Assembly: GCF_023571765.1 (NCBI RefSeq)
Contig: NZ_JAMJXC010000001.1
Span: forward strand, 1 to 64,000
Length of the DNA stretch: 64,000 nt
Direction of reading: 5' to 3'
DNA from: Xanthobacter aminoxidans
GTDB taxonomy: Bacteria; Pseudomonadota; Alphaproteobacteria; Rhizobiales; Xanthobacteraceae
The position numbers were made by a program, and so were the translations under genes. The notes under the pieces were generated by a model. It was not told the origin of the DNA, made no database searches, and was given only the letters and a program-made list of their open reading frames with translations. Below, one piece after another: positions 52,488 through 61,746 of this stretch (within the stretch, counting starts at the first letter, position 1; every line of letters starts with the position of its first letter).

Positions 52488-54464
52488 ATGCAACTCTTGT
52501 TCGTCGAGCAACTCCTGAACGGAGTTCAGCTCGGGGTGATCCTGTTCCTGATGGCGGCGGGGCTCACGCTCACCTTCGGCATCATGAATCTGGTGAACCT
52601 TGCGCACGGCTCCCTGTTCATGCTCGGCGCCTATCTGGGCGTCACCTTCGCGCTGGTCACGGGCTCGTTCGTTGCGGGCTTCGTCGCGGCCGGCCTTGCC
52701 ACCTTCGTCATCGGCCTCGTGCTGGAGCGGCTGGTGATCCGGCATCTCTATGCCCGCAGCCATCTCGACCAGGTGATGTGCACGGTGGGCCTCGTCTATG
52801 TGCTCAACGAGGCGACGCGGATGGTGTTCGGGCCGGAGCCGCTGCACGCGCCCATCCCGGCCTTTCTGGCCGGATCGGTGGAGCTCATTCCCGGCGCGCC
52901 CTATCCCGCCTACCGGCTGGCGATGATCGGCGCCGGCCTTGCCATCGCAGGGCTGCTCTATGTCCTCATCGGCCGGACGCGGATGGGCATGCTCATCCGC
53001 GCCGGCGCCAGCAACCGCGTCATGACCAGCGTTCTGGGGGTCAATATCGGCGCCATCTATGCCGTGGTGTTCGGCATCGGCGCGGCGCTGGCCGGCTTCG
53101 CGGGCTATATCGCGGCGCCCATCCTCACCGTCTATCCGGGCATGGGTGACAATGTGCTCATCCTGGCGCTGGTGGTGCTGGTCGTGGGCGGCATGGGATC
53201 GGTGAAGGGGGCCTTCGTGGCGGCCCTGCTGGTGGGCGTCATCGACACCATCGGGCGGGCCTATCTGAAGGATCTCATGGCGCTGGTCCTCTCGCCGGTG
53301 GCCGCCAACACCGTGGCGCCGGCTCTGGCTTCCATGCTCATCTACATCCTCATGGCGGTGATCCTGTTCTTCCGCCCGCAGGGGCTCATCCCGGCCGCCG
53401 GCCTGCGCCGGCCCGAGGCGCCCCCGGAAGCGTCCGACCACGGCCCCTCCGGCCCCGGCGTGCTCGCCCGCTGGCGCGTGCCGGCCATCGGCCTCCTCTG
53501 CGGCGCCTTCCTGCTGTTGCCGCTGGTCGCGGGCTTCGCCGACCAGCCGTTCTGGGTGGACATGGGGCTGCGCGTCATCATCTTCGCCATCGCCGCCCTG
53601 AGCCTCGATCTGATCCTCGGCCAGACCGGGCTCGTCAGCTTCGGCCACGCGCTCTATCTCGGCATCGGCGCCTACGTGGTGGGTATCCTGGCGGATGCCG
53701 GGGTGGAGAGCGGCTTCGTGCAGTGGCCGCTGGCGATGGGCCTCTCGGCGCTGCTGGCCGCGGCGCTGTCGGTGGTGGCGCTGCGCACCTCCGGCACCTT
53801 CTTCATCATGATCACCCTCGCCTTCGCGCAGATGATGTTCTACGGCGCCTCCAGCCTCTACGACTATGGCGGCGACGACGGGATGCACCTCGCTGTCCGC
53901 AGCACCTTCGGCGGGCTGGTCGACCTATATGATTCCCGGCAGTTCTACTATCTGGCCCTCGCTCTTCTGGTGGTGCTCGCCGGCCTCAACATGCGCCTCG
54001 CGCGGGCGCGCTTCGGCACGGTGCTGAAGGGTATCCGCATCAATGAGCGGCGCATGGAGGCGGCGGGCTTTCCCACTTTCCGTTACAAGCTCGCGGCCTG
54101 CGTGCTCTCGGCGGCGGTGTGCGGGCTGGCGGGCGCCATGCTCGCCAATGCGGCGGAGTTCGTCGGCCCGCAATACATGGACTGGACCCGCTCGGCCGAG
54201 CTGATGATCATGGTCGTGGCCGGCGGACTTGCGACGCCCTTCGGCGCCATCATCGGCGCGCTCGCCTATCTCGGCATCGAGAAATATCTCTCCGATCTCA
54301 CCATCCACTGGCGGCTCGGCTTCGGCGCGCTGCTCATCCTCCTCGTCTTCCTCGGCCGGGGCGGGCTCAGCGCCCTGTTCGCGCCGGGTCCGGCAGGGCA
54401 GCCTGCGCCTGTTCTCAAGGGATCATTCCGATGGGCAAGACCCTTCTTCAGACCGCGGGCGTGA
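52488..54464 (+). CDS. Fused LivH-LivM permease of a branched-chain-type ABC importer
   Basis: The 658-residue inner-membrane protein joins two permease subunits that are usually separate. Residues 1-300 are LivH-like (MQLLFVEQLLNGVQLGVILF, LTFGIMNLVNLAHGSLFMLG, GGMGSVKGAFVAAL). A linker of about 30 residues rich in Pro/Glu is followed by LivM-like residues 330-640 (VIIFAIAALSLDLILGQTGL, SFGHALYLGIGAYVVGILAD, GGLATPFGAIIGALAYLG). Fused LivHM proteins are known but uncommon. Both halves look complete. It overlaps livG by 34 bases, so expression is coupled. Confidence 0.9.
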   Translation: MQLLFVEQLLNGVQLGVILFLMAAGLTLTFGIMNLVNLAHGSLFMLGAYLGVTFALVTGSFVAGFVAAGLATFVIGLVLERLVIRHLYARSHLDQVMCTVGLVYVLNEATRMVFGPEPLHAPIPAFLAGSVELIPGAPYPAYRLAMIGAGLAIAGLLYVLIGRTRMGMLIRAGASNRVMTSVLGVNIGAIYAVVFGIGAALAGFAGYIAAPILTVYPGMGDNVLILALVVLVVGGMGSVKGAFVAALLVGVIDTIGRAYLKDLMALVLSPVAANTVAPALASMLIYILMAVILFFRPQGLIPAAGLRRPEAPPEASDHGPSGPGVLARWRVPAIGLLCGAFLLLPLVAGFADQPFWVDMGLRVIIFAIAALSLDLILGQTGLVSFGHALYLGIGAYVVGILADAGVESGFVQWPLAMGLSALLAAALSVVALRTSGTFFIMITLAFAQMMFYGASSLYDYGGDDGMHLAVRSTFGGLVDLYDSRQFYYLALALLVVLAGLNMRLARARFGTVLKGIRINERRMEAAGFPTFRYKLAACVLSAAVCGLAGAMLANAAEFVGPQYMDWTRSAELMIMVVAGGLATPFGAIIGALAYLGIEKYLSDLTIHWRLGFGALLILLVFLGRGGLSALFAPGPAGQPAPVLKGSFRWARPFFRPRA

Positions 54465-55189
54465 CCCGCAGGTTCGGCGGGCTCAATGCGGTCGATGCGG
54501 TGGATTTCGACCTCGCCGCCGGCGAGCTGGTGGCGGTGATCGGCCCCAACGGGGCGGGCAAGACCACCTTCGTCAATCTCCTCTCCGGCGCCCTCCGCCC
54601 CGATGCCGGCGCGGTGTTATTCGAGGGGCGGGACATCTCCCGCCTGCCGATGGATGCCCGTGCCCGGCTCGGGATCGCCCGCTCCTTCCAGATCGCCAGC
54701 ATCTTTCCCGAGTTGAGCGTCATCGAGAACGTGGCGCTTGCCGCCCAGGCCCATGCCGGCCACAGCTTCCATTTCTGGCGGGAGGTGGCGGACGAGGCGC
54801 CGCTGCGCCGCAAGGCGCAGGCGCAACTCGCGGGCCTCGGCCTGTCCGAGTGCGCCGAGCGGCCGGCGTCCCAGCTCTCCCACGGCGAGAAGCGGCTCCT
54901 GGAGATCGCCATGGCCCTCGTCGTCGAGCCGCGGGTGCTGCTGCTGGACGAGCCCATGGCCGGGCTCGGCATTGCCGAGGCGCGCCGCATGATCGACTTC
55001 ATCGCCGGGCTGAAGGGGCGGTTCAGCATTCTTCTGGTGGAGCACGACATGGAGGCGGTCTTCAGCCTCGCCGATCGGGTCTTCGTGCTGGCCTCCGGCG
55101 CGCGGGTGGCGGACGGGCCGCCCGAGGCGGTGCGTACCGATCCGCGCGTGCAGCTCGCGTATCTCGGCGGCGAAGGGGAGGATCTGTGA
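54431..55189 (+). CDS. livG: LivG-type ATPase of a branched-chain-type ABC importer
   Basis: The 252-residue ATPase has Walker A IGPNGAGKTTFVN, Q-loop and FQIASIFPELSVIENV (LivG-type), signature LSHGEKRLLEIAMAL, Walker B VLLLDEPMAGLG and H-loop VEHDMEAV. ATG 54431 starts inside the permease gene and follows AAGGGATCATTCCG. The livF start overlaps its stop (TGATG). It powers the importer with LivF. Confidence 0.95.
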   Translation: MGKTLLQTAGVTRRFGGLNAVDAVDFDLAAGELVAVIGPNGAGKTTFVNLLSGALRPDAGAVLFEGRDISRLPMDARARLGIARSFQIASIFPELSVIENVALAAQAHAGHSFHFWREVADEAPLRRKAQAQLAGLGLSECAERPASQLSHGEKRLLEIAMALVVEPRVLLLDEPMAGLGIAEARRMIDFIAGLKGRFSILLVEHDMEAVFSLADRVFVLASGARVADGPPEAVRTDPRVQLAYLGGEGEDL

Positions 55190-55890
55190 TGCTGGAACTG
55201 CGGCAGGTGGGAGCGGCCTATGGCTCAAGCCGGGTGCTGTTCGGCGTCGACCTTGCCATCGCCGAGGGCGAGGTGGTGACGCTGCTGGGCCGTAACGGCA
55301 TGGGCAAGACCACGACGGTGAACGCCATCATGGGCCTCGTCTCCCTTACCCAGGGCGACATCAGCTTCCGCGGCACCCGCATTTCCGGATTGCCGGCCTA
55401 CAAGGTCGCGCGCAACGGTCTCGCACTGGTGCCCGAGGGCCGGCAGGTGTTTCCCAACCTCACCGTGGAGGAAAACCTCGTCGCTACGGCGGCGAACCGC
55501 GGCCGGGCGCCATCGCCGTGGACGCTGGAGGCGGTCTATGGCCTGTTCCCCGCGCTCGCCACCCTCGCCCGCCGCAGTGCCGGCCTGCTCTCCGGCGGCG
55601 AGCAGCAGATGCTCTCCATCGGCCGCGCACTGATGACCAATCCCCGCCTGCTCATTCTCGACGAGGCGACGGAAGGCCTCGCCCCCCGCATCCGCCGCGA
55701 GATCTGGGACGCGCTGGTGCGCATCCGCGAGCGCGGCCAGTCGGTGCTGGTGATCGACAAGAACATCGACATGCTGTGCCGCTTCGCCGACCGGCACCAC
55801 ATCCTGGAGAAGGGACGCATCGTGTGGAGCGGCAGCTCGCAGGAGCTGATGGCCGACGAGGCCCTGCGCATGCGCTTCCTCAGCGCCTGA
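55189..55890 (+). CDS. livF: LivF-type ATPase of a branched-chain-type ABC importer
   Basis: The 233-residue ATPase has Walker A LGRNGMGKTTTVN, PEGRQVFPNLTVEENL, signature LSGGEQQMLSIGRAL, Walker B LLILDEATEGLAP and an H-loop-like IDKN in the LivF position, where other members often have VEQN. ATG 55189 overlaps the livG stop and follows GGGGAGGATCTG. It is the last gene of the operon that begins with the PhyH oxygenase; the next gene is on the other strand, and the 162 bases between them hold nothing I recognise. Confidence 0.95.
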   Translation: MLELRQVGAAYGSSRVLFGVDLAIAEGEVVTLLGRNGMGKTTTVNAIMGLVSLTQGDISFRGTRISGLPAYKVARNGLALVPEGRQVFPNLTVEENLVATAANRGRAPSPWTLEAVYGLFPALATLARRSAGLLSGGEQQMLSIGRALMTNPRLLILDEATEGLAPRIRREIWDALVRIRERGQSVLVIDKNIDMLCRFADRHHILEKGRIVWSGSSQELMADEALRMRFLSA

Positions 55891-56052
55891 CGGCAGTCTG
55901 GTGGCCTGTTAAAACTGAAACCGGAACCGATTGAAGCCGCTACACGCAATTGGACGAAACCGCTGCCGCGGTAACTGCCCCGCATCACGGGCGCGCAGTT
56001 GTTTTCCATGTAGCATCCGGCATTGGCTTGGCTCACCAGGAATGCCGCGCCC

Positions 56053-56817
56053 TCAAGAGCCATTGGGCTGCTGCTGAACCACATAGTCGATCTGAAAGTC
56101 ATTCCGGTAGAAGGACTCTCCCGTGATCAGCGGACGCCGATCGGCACTGAAAAGGACGTAATCGCGGATCAGCAAGGCGCTACCACGCTTCACGTTCAGT
56201 TTCTCCGCGATCTGCGGCTTGGCGAGATCCGCACGGATCTTGCCTTCCACCCGGTGCACCCGCAGGCCGAAGTCTTCGTCCAGTATGCGATGGATCGACT
56301 TGGTACGCAGCATGTCCAGCGTCATGCGCCGGCCCAGTTCATCGGGAATGATGCGGCATTCCAGGCTCATGCGCCGCCCGCCCACGAGGCGCAGTCGGTC
56401 CAGCGCATAGACCTTGGCCTTGGCGGAGAGATGCAGCGTCTCGACCTCCCCCTCCGTCGCGGCACGATGGGAAAAGCCGATCATCTCGTAATCGATGCTG
56501 GCGCCCTTGGCGGAGAGCTGCTCCTCGAAGGATCGGACCCGCGTGAGATCGATGGGCGCGCTGATCGGGCGCGCGGCGACGAACGTGCCACTGCCCGGCC
56601 GGCGCACGATGACGCCCTCAAATACCAATTGCTGGAATGCCCGCGCCACGGTGGCGCGCGTGGTGTCGAAGCGCGCGGCCAGTTCGGGTTCGGACGGCGT
56701 GCGATCGCCTTCCGCCAACCGGCCAGACTCGATCTCCTCGCGGAGGAAGCGCTGAATCCGCACGTAGAGCGGAATGAAATCGGCTTGAGACAAAAATGCC
56801 CCCCGAAAAAGCTGCAT
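56053..56817 (-). CDS. GntR-family regulator with UTRA domain (HutC-like)
   Basis: The protein is about 254 residues from ATG 56817. The N-terminal winged helix has PLYVRIQRFLREEIESGRLA and TPSEPELAARFDTTRATVAR, the C-terminal UTRA ligand domain runs from about residue 95, ending ITGESFYRNDFQIDYVV. A TTG at 56793 after GGGGGGCATTT gives MSQADFIPLYVRIQ, a common start for this family, so translation may begin there. It is divergent from the importer cassette and so is the likely regulator. The ACTA-N6-TAGT palindrome lies just before it. Ligand unknown. Confidence 0.88.
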   Translation of the reverse strand: MQLFRGAFLSQADFIPLYVRIQRFLREEIESGRLAEGDRTPSEPELAARFDTTRATVARAFQQLVFEGVIVRRPGSGTFVAARPISAPIDLTRVRSFEEQLSAKGASIDYEMIGFSHRAATEGEVETLHLSAKAKVYALDRLRLVGGRRMSLECRIIPDELGRRMTLDMLRTKSIHRILDEDFGLRVHRVEGKIRADLAKPQIAEKLNVKRGSALLIRDYVLFSADRRPLITGESFYRNDFQIDYVVQQQPNGS

Positions 56818-56822
56818 AGCCA

Positions 56823-56836
56823 ACTAGACACGTAGT
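56823..56836. promoter_or_regulatory. Candidate GntR operator between the regulator and the importer cassette
   Basis: ACTAGACACGTAGT (arms ACTA and TAGT around six bases) lies in the 97-base divergent gap, just before the regulator ATG. GntR/HutC proteins bind short palindromes in such positions, and many sites contain GTCTAGAC-like cores, as GTGTCTAGT does here on the reverse strand. The element would control the regulator and the importer-catabolic operon together. Confidence 0.4.
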
Positions 56837-56914
56837 CAGATACGCATATAGGATCACTTTCAGCCGCATATTGCCAGCGGCACCGCGCCCCGAGAGCTGG
56901 AGGCCGATGCACCC

Positions 56915-57730
56915 ATGAGCGACGTCGCCGTCCCCTCCCAGCCGCCCGCGCCGCGCAAGCTGCCGGCGCGCCTGGGGCAGCGCTCCCTCGGCATCGTGTA
57001 TCTGGCGTCCCTGGTGGCCGGCCTGCTTGTGTGGCAACTGGTTGCGCAAGGATATTCCAGCTTTGTCCTCGCCTCGCCGCTGAAAGTGCTGGCCCGGCTG
57101 TGGCAGATGACGCTCTCCATGGAGCTGCCCCGCGCGCTCGGCGGCTCTTTGCAGCACATGGCGCTGGGCTATGTCATCGCCTGTGCCATTGCGCTGCCCG
57201 TGGGCCTGCTCATGGGCCGGATGCGCTTCGTCAACGATCTGCTCGATCCGGTGGTGAACCTGATCTATGCGGTGCCGAGCGTCGCCTGGGCCCCGTTCAT
57301 CATGATCTGGTGCGGCCTCTACTTCGAGGCCCGCGTGGTGCTCGTGGTCATCATGTGCGTGTTCGACATGATCATCGTGGTGAGCACTGGCGCCCGCAAC
57401 GCCGACCCCCGGCTTCTCGCCGTGGGCCGGGCCTTCGGCGCCTCTCCCTGGCAGCAGGTGCGCATGGTGCTGCTGCCCGAAAGCCTGCCCTTCCTGTTTA
57501 CGGCGCTGCGCATCGGCGTGGTGCGCGCGGTCAACGCCATGATTACCGCCGAACTGTTTCTCGCCGCCGTCAATCTTGGGGCGATCATGAAGCAGTCCGC
57601 CGTGCGGCTCGATAGCGCCGCAGTGCTGGGTATACTTGCGGTACTCTGCCTGCTGGGCTTGGCGTTGCAAGAACTGCTGCTGCTGGCTGAGCGTCGCGTC
57701 TGCATCTGGCGGCCGGAGGGCCGGCGATGA
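56915..57730 (+). CDS. ABC importer permease, taurine/sulfonate/nitrate type
   Basis: The 271-residue inner-membrane permease has about six helices and the binding-protein-dependent fold. The EAA loop is AVGRAFGASPWQQVRMVLLP, which contacts the ATPase encoded later. ATG 56915 has no very strong ribosome site but fits the family length. The second permease gene overlaps its stop by four bases (ATGA). Two different permease genes in one cassette imply a heterodimeric channel. It lies first in the cassette with MmgE/PrpD, the racemase-like enzyme and hydantoinase A. Confidence 0.9.
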   Translation: MSDVAVPSQPPAPRKLPARLGQRSLGIVYLASLVAGLLVWQLVAQGYSSFVLASPLKVLARLWQMTLSMELPRALGGSLQHMALGYVIACAIALPVGLLMGRMRFVNDLLDPVVNLIYAVPSVAWAPFIMIWCGLYFEARVVLVVIMCVFDMIIVVSTGARNADPRLLAVGRAFGASPWQQVRMVLLPESLPFLFTALRIGVVRAVNAMITAELFLAAVNLGAIMKQSAVRLDSAAVLGILAVLCLLGLALQELLLLAERRVCIWRPEGRR

Positions 57731-58482
57731 GGACCCGCTCGCTGGCCGTCAACGCGCTCGGCATTCTCATTGTTCTCGCCCTGTGGCAGGTCGCCGGCAT
57801 GCGGCTCGGCGAGGCCTTGGTGGCAACCCCGGTGCAGGCCGCCGTCAGCCTGGTCGCCACCTTGCGCGAGGGGGCCTTCTGGCCGGCGCTGTGGTCCATG
57901 CTGTGGCAGATGCTGATCGGCTATGCGGCGGCACTGCTCGTGGGCATCCCGCTCGGCATCGCCATGGGCCGCTCGAACCTCGTGCTGGCCATCGTGAAGC
58001 CTTGGGCCTCGTTGTTCATCGTGGTTTCGGCGGCGGCCATCGTGCCGCTGTTCATCATCCTCATGGGACGGGGCGTTCTATTCTGCACGTCCATCGTGTT
58101 CGTCGCCACGGTCTGGTACGTGGTGCTGACCATGACAGAGGCCGCGCGCGGCGTGTCGCCCCGCCTGCTGGACGTGGCCCGCGCCTTCGATGCGTCCGGC
58201 TTCCAGCGGTTCCGGATGGTCATCCTGCCGGCCCTCTATCCCTATGTGCTGATCGCCGCCCGTATTGGCCTGGTCCACGCGTTGCGCGCCATGGTCACTG
58301 CGGAAATGTTCATCTCCGCCGGCTTCGGCGGGCTGCTGAACGATGCGGGCCTCGATCTGTCCACTGCGCCCTTGTTCGCGCTGATCGTGATGCTGATGCT
58401 CATCTCCATCAGCGCCACCGGCGTGCTGCGCTGGATCGGGCACCGCTCGGCGCCCTGGTACCGGAGCCAGACCGGCGGCTGA
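57727..58482 (+). CDS. ABC importer permease, second subunit, taurine/sulfonate type
   Basis: The 251-residue permease has the same fold as its neighbour, with the EAA loop DVARAFDASGFQRFRMVILP. It starts at ATG 57727, overlapping the first permease stop. Relatives such as SsuC/TauC normally act as homodimers, so two linked, different subunits suggest one heterodimer. The binding protein gene follows 30 bases later. Confidence 0.9.
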   Translation: MRTRSLAVNALGILIVLALWQVAGMRLGEALVATPVQAAVSLVATLREGAFWPALWSMLWQMLIGYAAALLVGIPLGIAMGRSNLVLAIVKPWASLFIVVSAAAIVPLFIILMGRGVLFCTSIVFVATVWYVVLTMTEAARGVSPRLLDVARAFDASGFQRFRMVILPALYPYVLIAARIGLVHALRAMVTAEMFISAGFGGLLNDAGLDLSTAPLFALIVMLMLISISATGVLRWIGHRSAPWYRSQTGG

Positions 58483-58512
58483 CGACGCCTTCCAATAAAA
58501 AGGGGACCTTCC

Positions 58513-59568
58513 ATGTTCGATATGCTCAGCCGACGTGACCTCCTGCGCACCAGCCTTTCCGCCGGCGCCGCCCTTGGTGGCATCCTGACCCTCGGCCCGG
58601 TGTCCCGGGCTTTCGCGGCTGCACCCCGCGTGCTCAAGGTCAACACCTTGGCCTCCGCCGCCGCTGTGAACGTGCCCATGCAGGCGGCGCTGCGCATGCA
58701 GCTTGGCAGGATCAGCGGCTTCGCTGACGCCGAGGTGCGCCCCACCGCCAAGATCCCGCAGATCGCCCAGGAGGTGATCGCCGGCTCCGCGGACATCGGC
58801 GACGCCGACGTGGCGTCTACCCTCGCCGCCGCGGAGGCCGGCGCGGACCTCAAGATCATCGGCCTGTCCTACAGCAACACCTCCCAGGTGATCGTGGTCA
58901 ATGCCGACAAGACCAAGAGCCTGGAAGAAATCGCCGCCAACGGCGGCACCATCGCCGTCAATTCCATCGGCGACTTCATGTACGTGATGCTGATCGGCGT
59001 CCTGCAGAAGCGCAACATCGATCCCAAGAAGGTCAATTTCATCGAGATGGGCAGTTCCGGCGACCGCGCCCGCGCGTTGCTCGCTGGTCGCGTCGATGCG
59101 GTGCCCATGCATATCGAGCAGGCTGTGCAACTGAAGGAGCGGGGCAACTACCAGATCCTGGTGCGCCCGTGGCAGGAATATCCCAACTGGTTCAGCGCGG
59201 TCATCATGACCACCGGCGCCTGGCTCCAGAAGGATGAGAACAAGCTCGCCGCCGTGGCGCTGCTGAAGGCCGTCCTGACCTCCTTCCGCAGCACCGATGC
59301 GGACTATGCCTGGTACAAGGCGCAGGTCGGCCAGTACGCCTCCTCGAAGGAGCTGAAGGCGGCAGGTGACGATTTCCTCAAGCCGATCTGGAAGACGCTC
59401 ACCGAGGACATCAAGGCCTTCCCGCCGAAGATGGAGACGCTGACCCCCGACGACGTCGCCAAGGTGATCCCGGTCTACAAGGCGGCCGGTGCGCTGAACG
59501 GCACGGTGGACCTCAACAAGCTGATCGACCGCACCTATCTCGAACAGGCGATCAAAGAGCTCGCCTGA
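58513..59568 (+). CDS. ABC importer substrate-binding protein (NMT1/TauA-like), Tat-exported
   Basis: The 351-residue periplasmic protein has a twin-arginine signal (SRRDLLRTSLSAGAALGGIL, cleaved near FAAAP). The binding fold is visible from VLKVNTLASAAAVNVPMQAA and QIAQEVIAGSADIGDADVAS. It is the ligand-capturing part of the two-permease importer; the ATPase gene begins one base after its stop. The ligand is not evident. The MmgE/PrpD, PLP enzyme and hydantoinase genes that follow hint at a hydantoin or organic-acid ligand, but this is inference. Confidence 0.9.
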   Translation: MFDMLSRRDLLRTSLSAGAALGGILTLGPVSRAFAAAPRVLKVNTLASAAAVNVPMQAALRMQLGRISGFADAEVRPTAKIPQIAQEVIAGSADIGDADVASTLAAAEAGADLKIIGLSYSNTSQVIVVNADKTKSLEEIAANGGTIAVNSIGDFMYVMLIGVLQKRNIDPKKVNFIEMGSSGDRARALLAGRVDAVPMHIEQAVQLKERGNYQILVRPWQEYPNWFSAVIMTTGAWLQKDENKLAAVALLKAVLTSFRSTDADYAWYKAQVGQYASSKELKAAGDDFLKPIWKTLTEDIKAFPPKMETLTPDDVAKVIPVYKAAGALNGTVDLNKLIDRTYLEQAIKELA

Positions 59569-59569
59569 C

Positions 59570-60325
59570 ATGGCACATCTCACGGTCTCGAACATCTCGA
59601 AGTCGTTCGCCGGCTTGCCGGTGCTGGTGGACCAGTCGCTGGAGGTCCGGGAGGGCGAGTTCGTCGCCCTCCTCGGCCCCTCGGGCTGCGGCAAGTCCAC
59701 CCTGCTGCAGATCATCAACGGCCTGGTCAGCGCCGATTCCGGCCGTGTCGTGCTGGACGGCAAGGACATCACCGGCAGGACCGGCAGCGGACGCGGCATG
59801 GTGTTTCAGGGATCGGATCTGTTCCCCTGGCGCACGGCGCTGGAGAACGTGGCCTTCGGGCTGGAGGTGATGGGCGTTTCCAAGGCCGAGCGCACACGCC
59901 GCGCCATGCATTATCTGCACATGGTCGGTCTCGACGGCGCCGCCGACAAATGGCCCCATCAATTGTCCGGCGGCATGCAGCAGCGGGTGGGCATCGCCCG
60001 CGCCTTCTGCATCCAGCCCTCCTTGCTGCTCATGGACGAGCCGTTCGGCGCCCTCGACGTCCAGACCCGCGACATCCTCCAGGATGAACTGGTCCGCATC
60101 TGGGAAGCCGAGCGCAAGATGGTGCTGTTCGTCACCCACGGCATCGAGGAGGCGCTCTATCTCGCCGACCGCATCCTCGTTTTCAGCAAGCGCCCGGCGC
60201 ATGTGCTGAAGGAGATCACGGTTCCCTTCGAGCGTCCCCGCAGGGAAGACATGAAGCTCGCCCCGGAATTCCTGGAGCTGCGCCGCGAGATCTCGGACCT
60301 GCTTCGCCACGACATCAAGGCCTGA
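59570..60325 (+). CDS. ABC importer ATPase, taurine/sulfonate/nitrate type
   Basis: The 251-residue ATPase has Walker A LGPSGCGKSTLLQI, Q-loop VFQGSDLFPW, signature SGGMQQRVGIARAF, Walker B LLLMDEPFGALD and H-loop VTHGIEEA. It starts at ATG 59570, one base after the binding protein stop. The catabolic genes begin eight bases after its stop, so it belongs to one operon with them. Confidence 0.94.
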   Translation: MAHLTVSNISKSFAGLPVLVDQSLEVREGEFVALLGPSGCGKSTLLQIINGLVSADSGRVVLDGKDITGRTGSGRGMVFQGSDLFPWRTALENVAFGLEVMGVSKAERTRRAMHYLHMVGLDGAADKWPHQLSGGMQQRVGIARAFCIQPSLLLMDEPFGALDVQTRDILQDELVRIWEAERKMVLFVTHGIEEALYLADRILVFSKRPAHVLKEITVPFERPRREDMKLAPEFLELRREISDLLRHDIKA

Positions 60326-60333
60326 GCGATACC

Positions 60334-61746
60334 ATGAGCATGCACACCCCCGGCACACCGGACATCGGCAGACGACTCGCTGCCGATCTCGCGCGCCTTA
60401 GCTTCGAGGACCTGCCGCCGGACGTGGTGCAGCTCACCAAGCTGTTCACCCTGGATACGCTGGGCGTGATCGGCGGTGCCGCCAAGGCTCCCGGCATGGC
60501 GGAGTTGCAGGCGGCGCTGACTGAATGGGAAGCGAGTGGCACGTCCACGCTGCTGCTGAGCGGGCGCACGGCCAATCCGGTCACCGCGGCGCTGGCCAAT
60601 GGTGCGGCCGCGCACAGCCTGGATTTCGACGACCAGCACGACCCGGCCCGCGTCCACGTGTTCTGTGTGGTGCTGCCGGCGGTTCTGGCCGCGTTGGAAG
60701 CCGAGCGGAAGATCAGCGGAAAGGACGCCCTCGCCGCGATCGCGGTGGGTGTCGAGGTGTTCTGCCGGCTCGGCCTGGCCTGCTACAATTCGCTGGGCAA
60801 GGGCTGGCATCCCACGACGGCCCTGGGCACCATCTCCGCCGCCGCCGCCGTCGCCAAGCTGTACAAGCTCGACGCCGACAAGACCCTGCACGCCATGGCG
60901 CTGGCCTTCGTGCAGTTGAGCGGCACGACGCAGTTCATTGCCGACGGCGCGCTCGCCAAGCGCATCGGGCCGGGCTTCGCCGCCCGGTCCGGCGTGCTAG
61001 CGGCGCAGATGGCCCGGCACGGCGTCACCGGCCCCTGGCGCTTCCTAGAGGGCAAGGCGGGCCTGTTCGAGCTCTACGAGCGCGGCGAGGTGCGGCCCGA
61101 GATCCTCTCCGACGGGATCGGTGAAATCTGGCGCGTACGCGAACTCAGCATGAAGCCCTATCCGTGCTGCCGCTGCGTCCACACGGTCATCCAGATCGCG
61201 CTCGATTACCGTGCAGAAGGCATCACCGGCGCCCACATCGCTTCAGGCACTATCGAGCTCAGCGAGGTGAACCGCCAGATCGTCGGTTCGCCGTTCGACC
61301 AGGACCACCACAATCCGGTGGTCCACGCCCAGTTCAATGCGGCCTATGCCTTCGCCGCCGCACTTACCGACGGCAAGGTGACCATCCCCACTTTCACGCC
61401 CGGTCGCATCCGCGCACCGGATGTGGCCTTCGGCTCGCTGTTCGAGACCATCGCCGCCGCCGACATGGAGCCCACCGCCGTCCCCCCGGCCCGCGTGCGG
61501 CTGCATCTGAAGGATGGCCGCACCCTGGAGCGCACCCGCTGGACCATGAAGGGCGCACCCGACGAGCCGATGAGCGAAGAGGAAGTGTTCGCAAAATTCC
61601 GCGCCTGCCTGGAGCACGGCTTCGGTACGGCACCGGATGACGCGACTGCGCTTCAAGAACAGGTGATGCGGCTGGACGAGGCGCCGACGGCGCGTGATCT
61701 CATCGCATTGTTCCTCAGGTGCCGCCAGAACGGGCGCGTCGCATGA
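60334..61746 (+). CDS. MmgE/PrpD family protein
   Basis: The 470-residue protein is of the MmgE/PrpD family, which includes 2-methylcitrate dehydratase, cis-aconitate decarboxylase and iminodisuccinate epimerase. The family core is present: NGAAAHSLDFDDQHDPARVH in the N-terminal helical domain, and KPYPCCRCVHTVIQIALDYR with SPFDQDHHNPVVHAQFNAAY in the C-terminal domain. The pattern CCRCVHT is the usual active-site region. The exact reaction is unknown: dehydration, decarboxylation or epimerisation of an acidic substrate are possible. It overlaps the next gene (ATGA) and follows the importer ATPase by eight bases. Confidence 0.9.
   Translation: MSMHTPGTPDIGRRLAADLARLSFEDLPPDVVQLTKLFTLDTLGVIGGAAKAPGMAELQAALTEWEASGTSTLLLSGRTANPVTAALANGAAAHSLDFDDQHDPARVHVFCVVLPAVLAALEAERKISGKDALAAIAVGVEVFCRLGLACYNSLGKGWHPTTALGTISAAAAVAKLYKLDADKTLHAMALAFVQLSGTTQFIADGALAKRIGPGFAARSGVLAAQMARHGVTGPWRFLEGKAGLFELYERGEVRPEILSDGIGEIWRVRELSMKPYPCCRCVHTVIQIALDYRAEGITGAHIASGTIELSEVNRQIVGSPFDQDHHNPVVHAQFNAAYAFAAALTDGKVTIPTFTPGRIRAPDVAFGSLFETIAAADMEPTAVPPARVRLHLKDGRTLERTRWTMKGAPDEPMSEEEVFAKFRACLEHGFGTAPDDATALQEQVMRLDEAPTARDLIALFLRCRQNGRVA

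Noticed and set aside
55891-56052. Possible IS fragment downstream of livF
   Set aside because: The translated shadow frames give a few suggestive phrases but no motif or inverted repeat that I can name.
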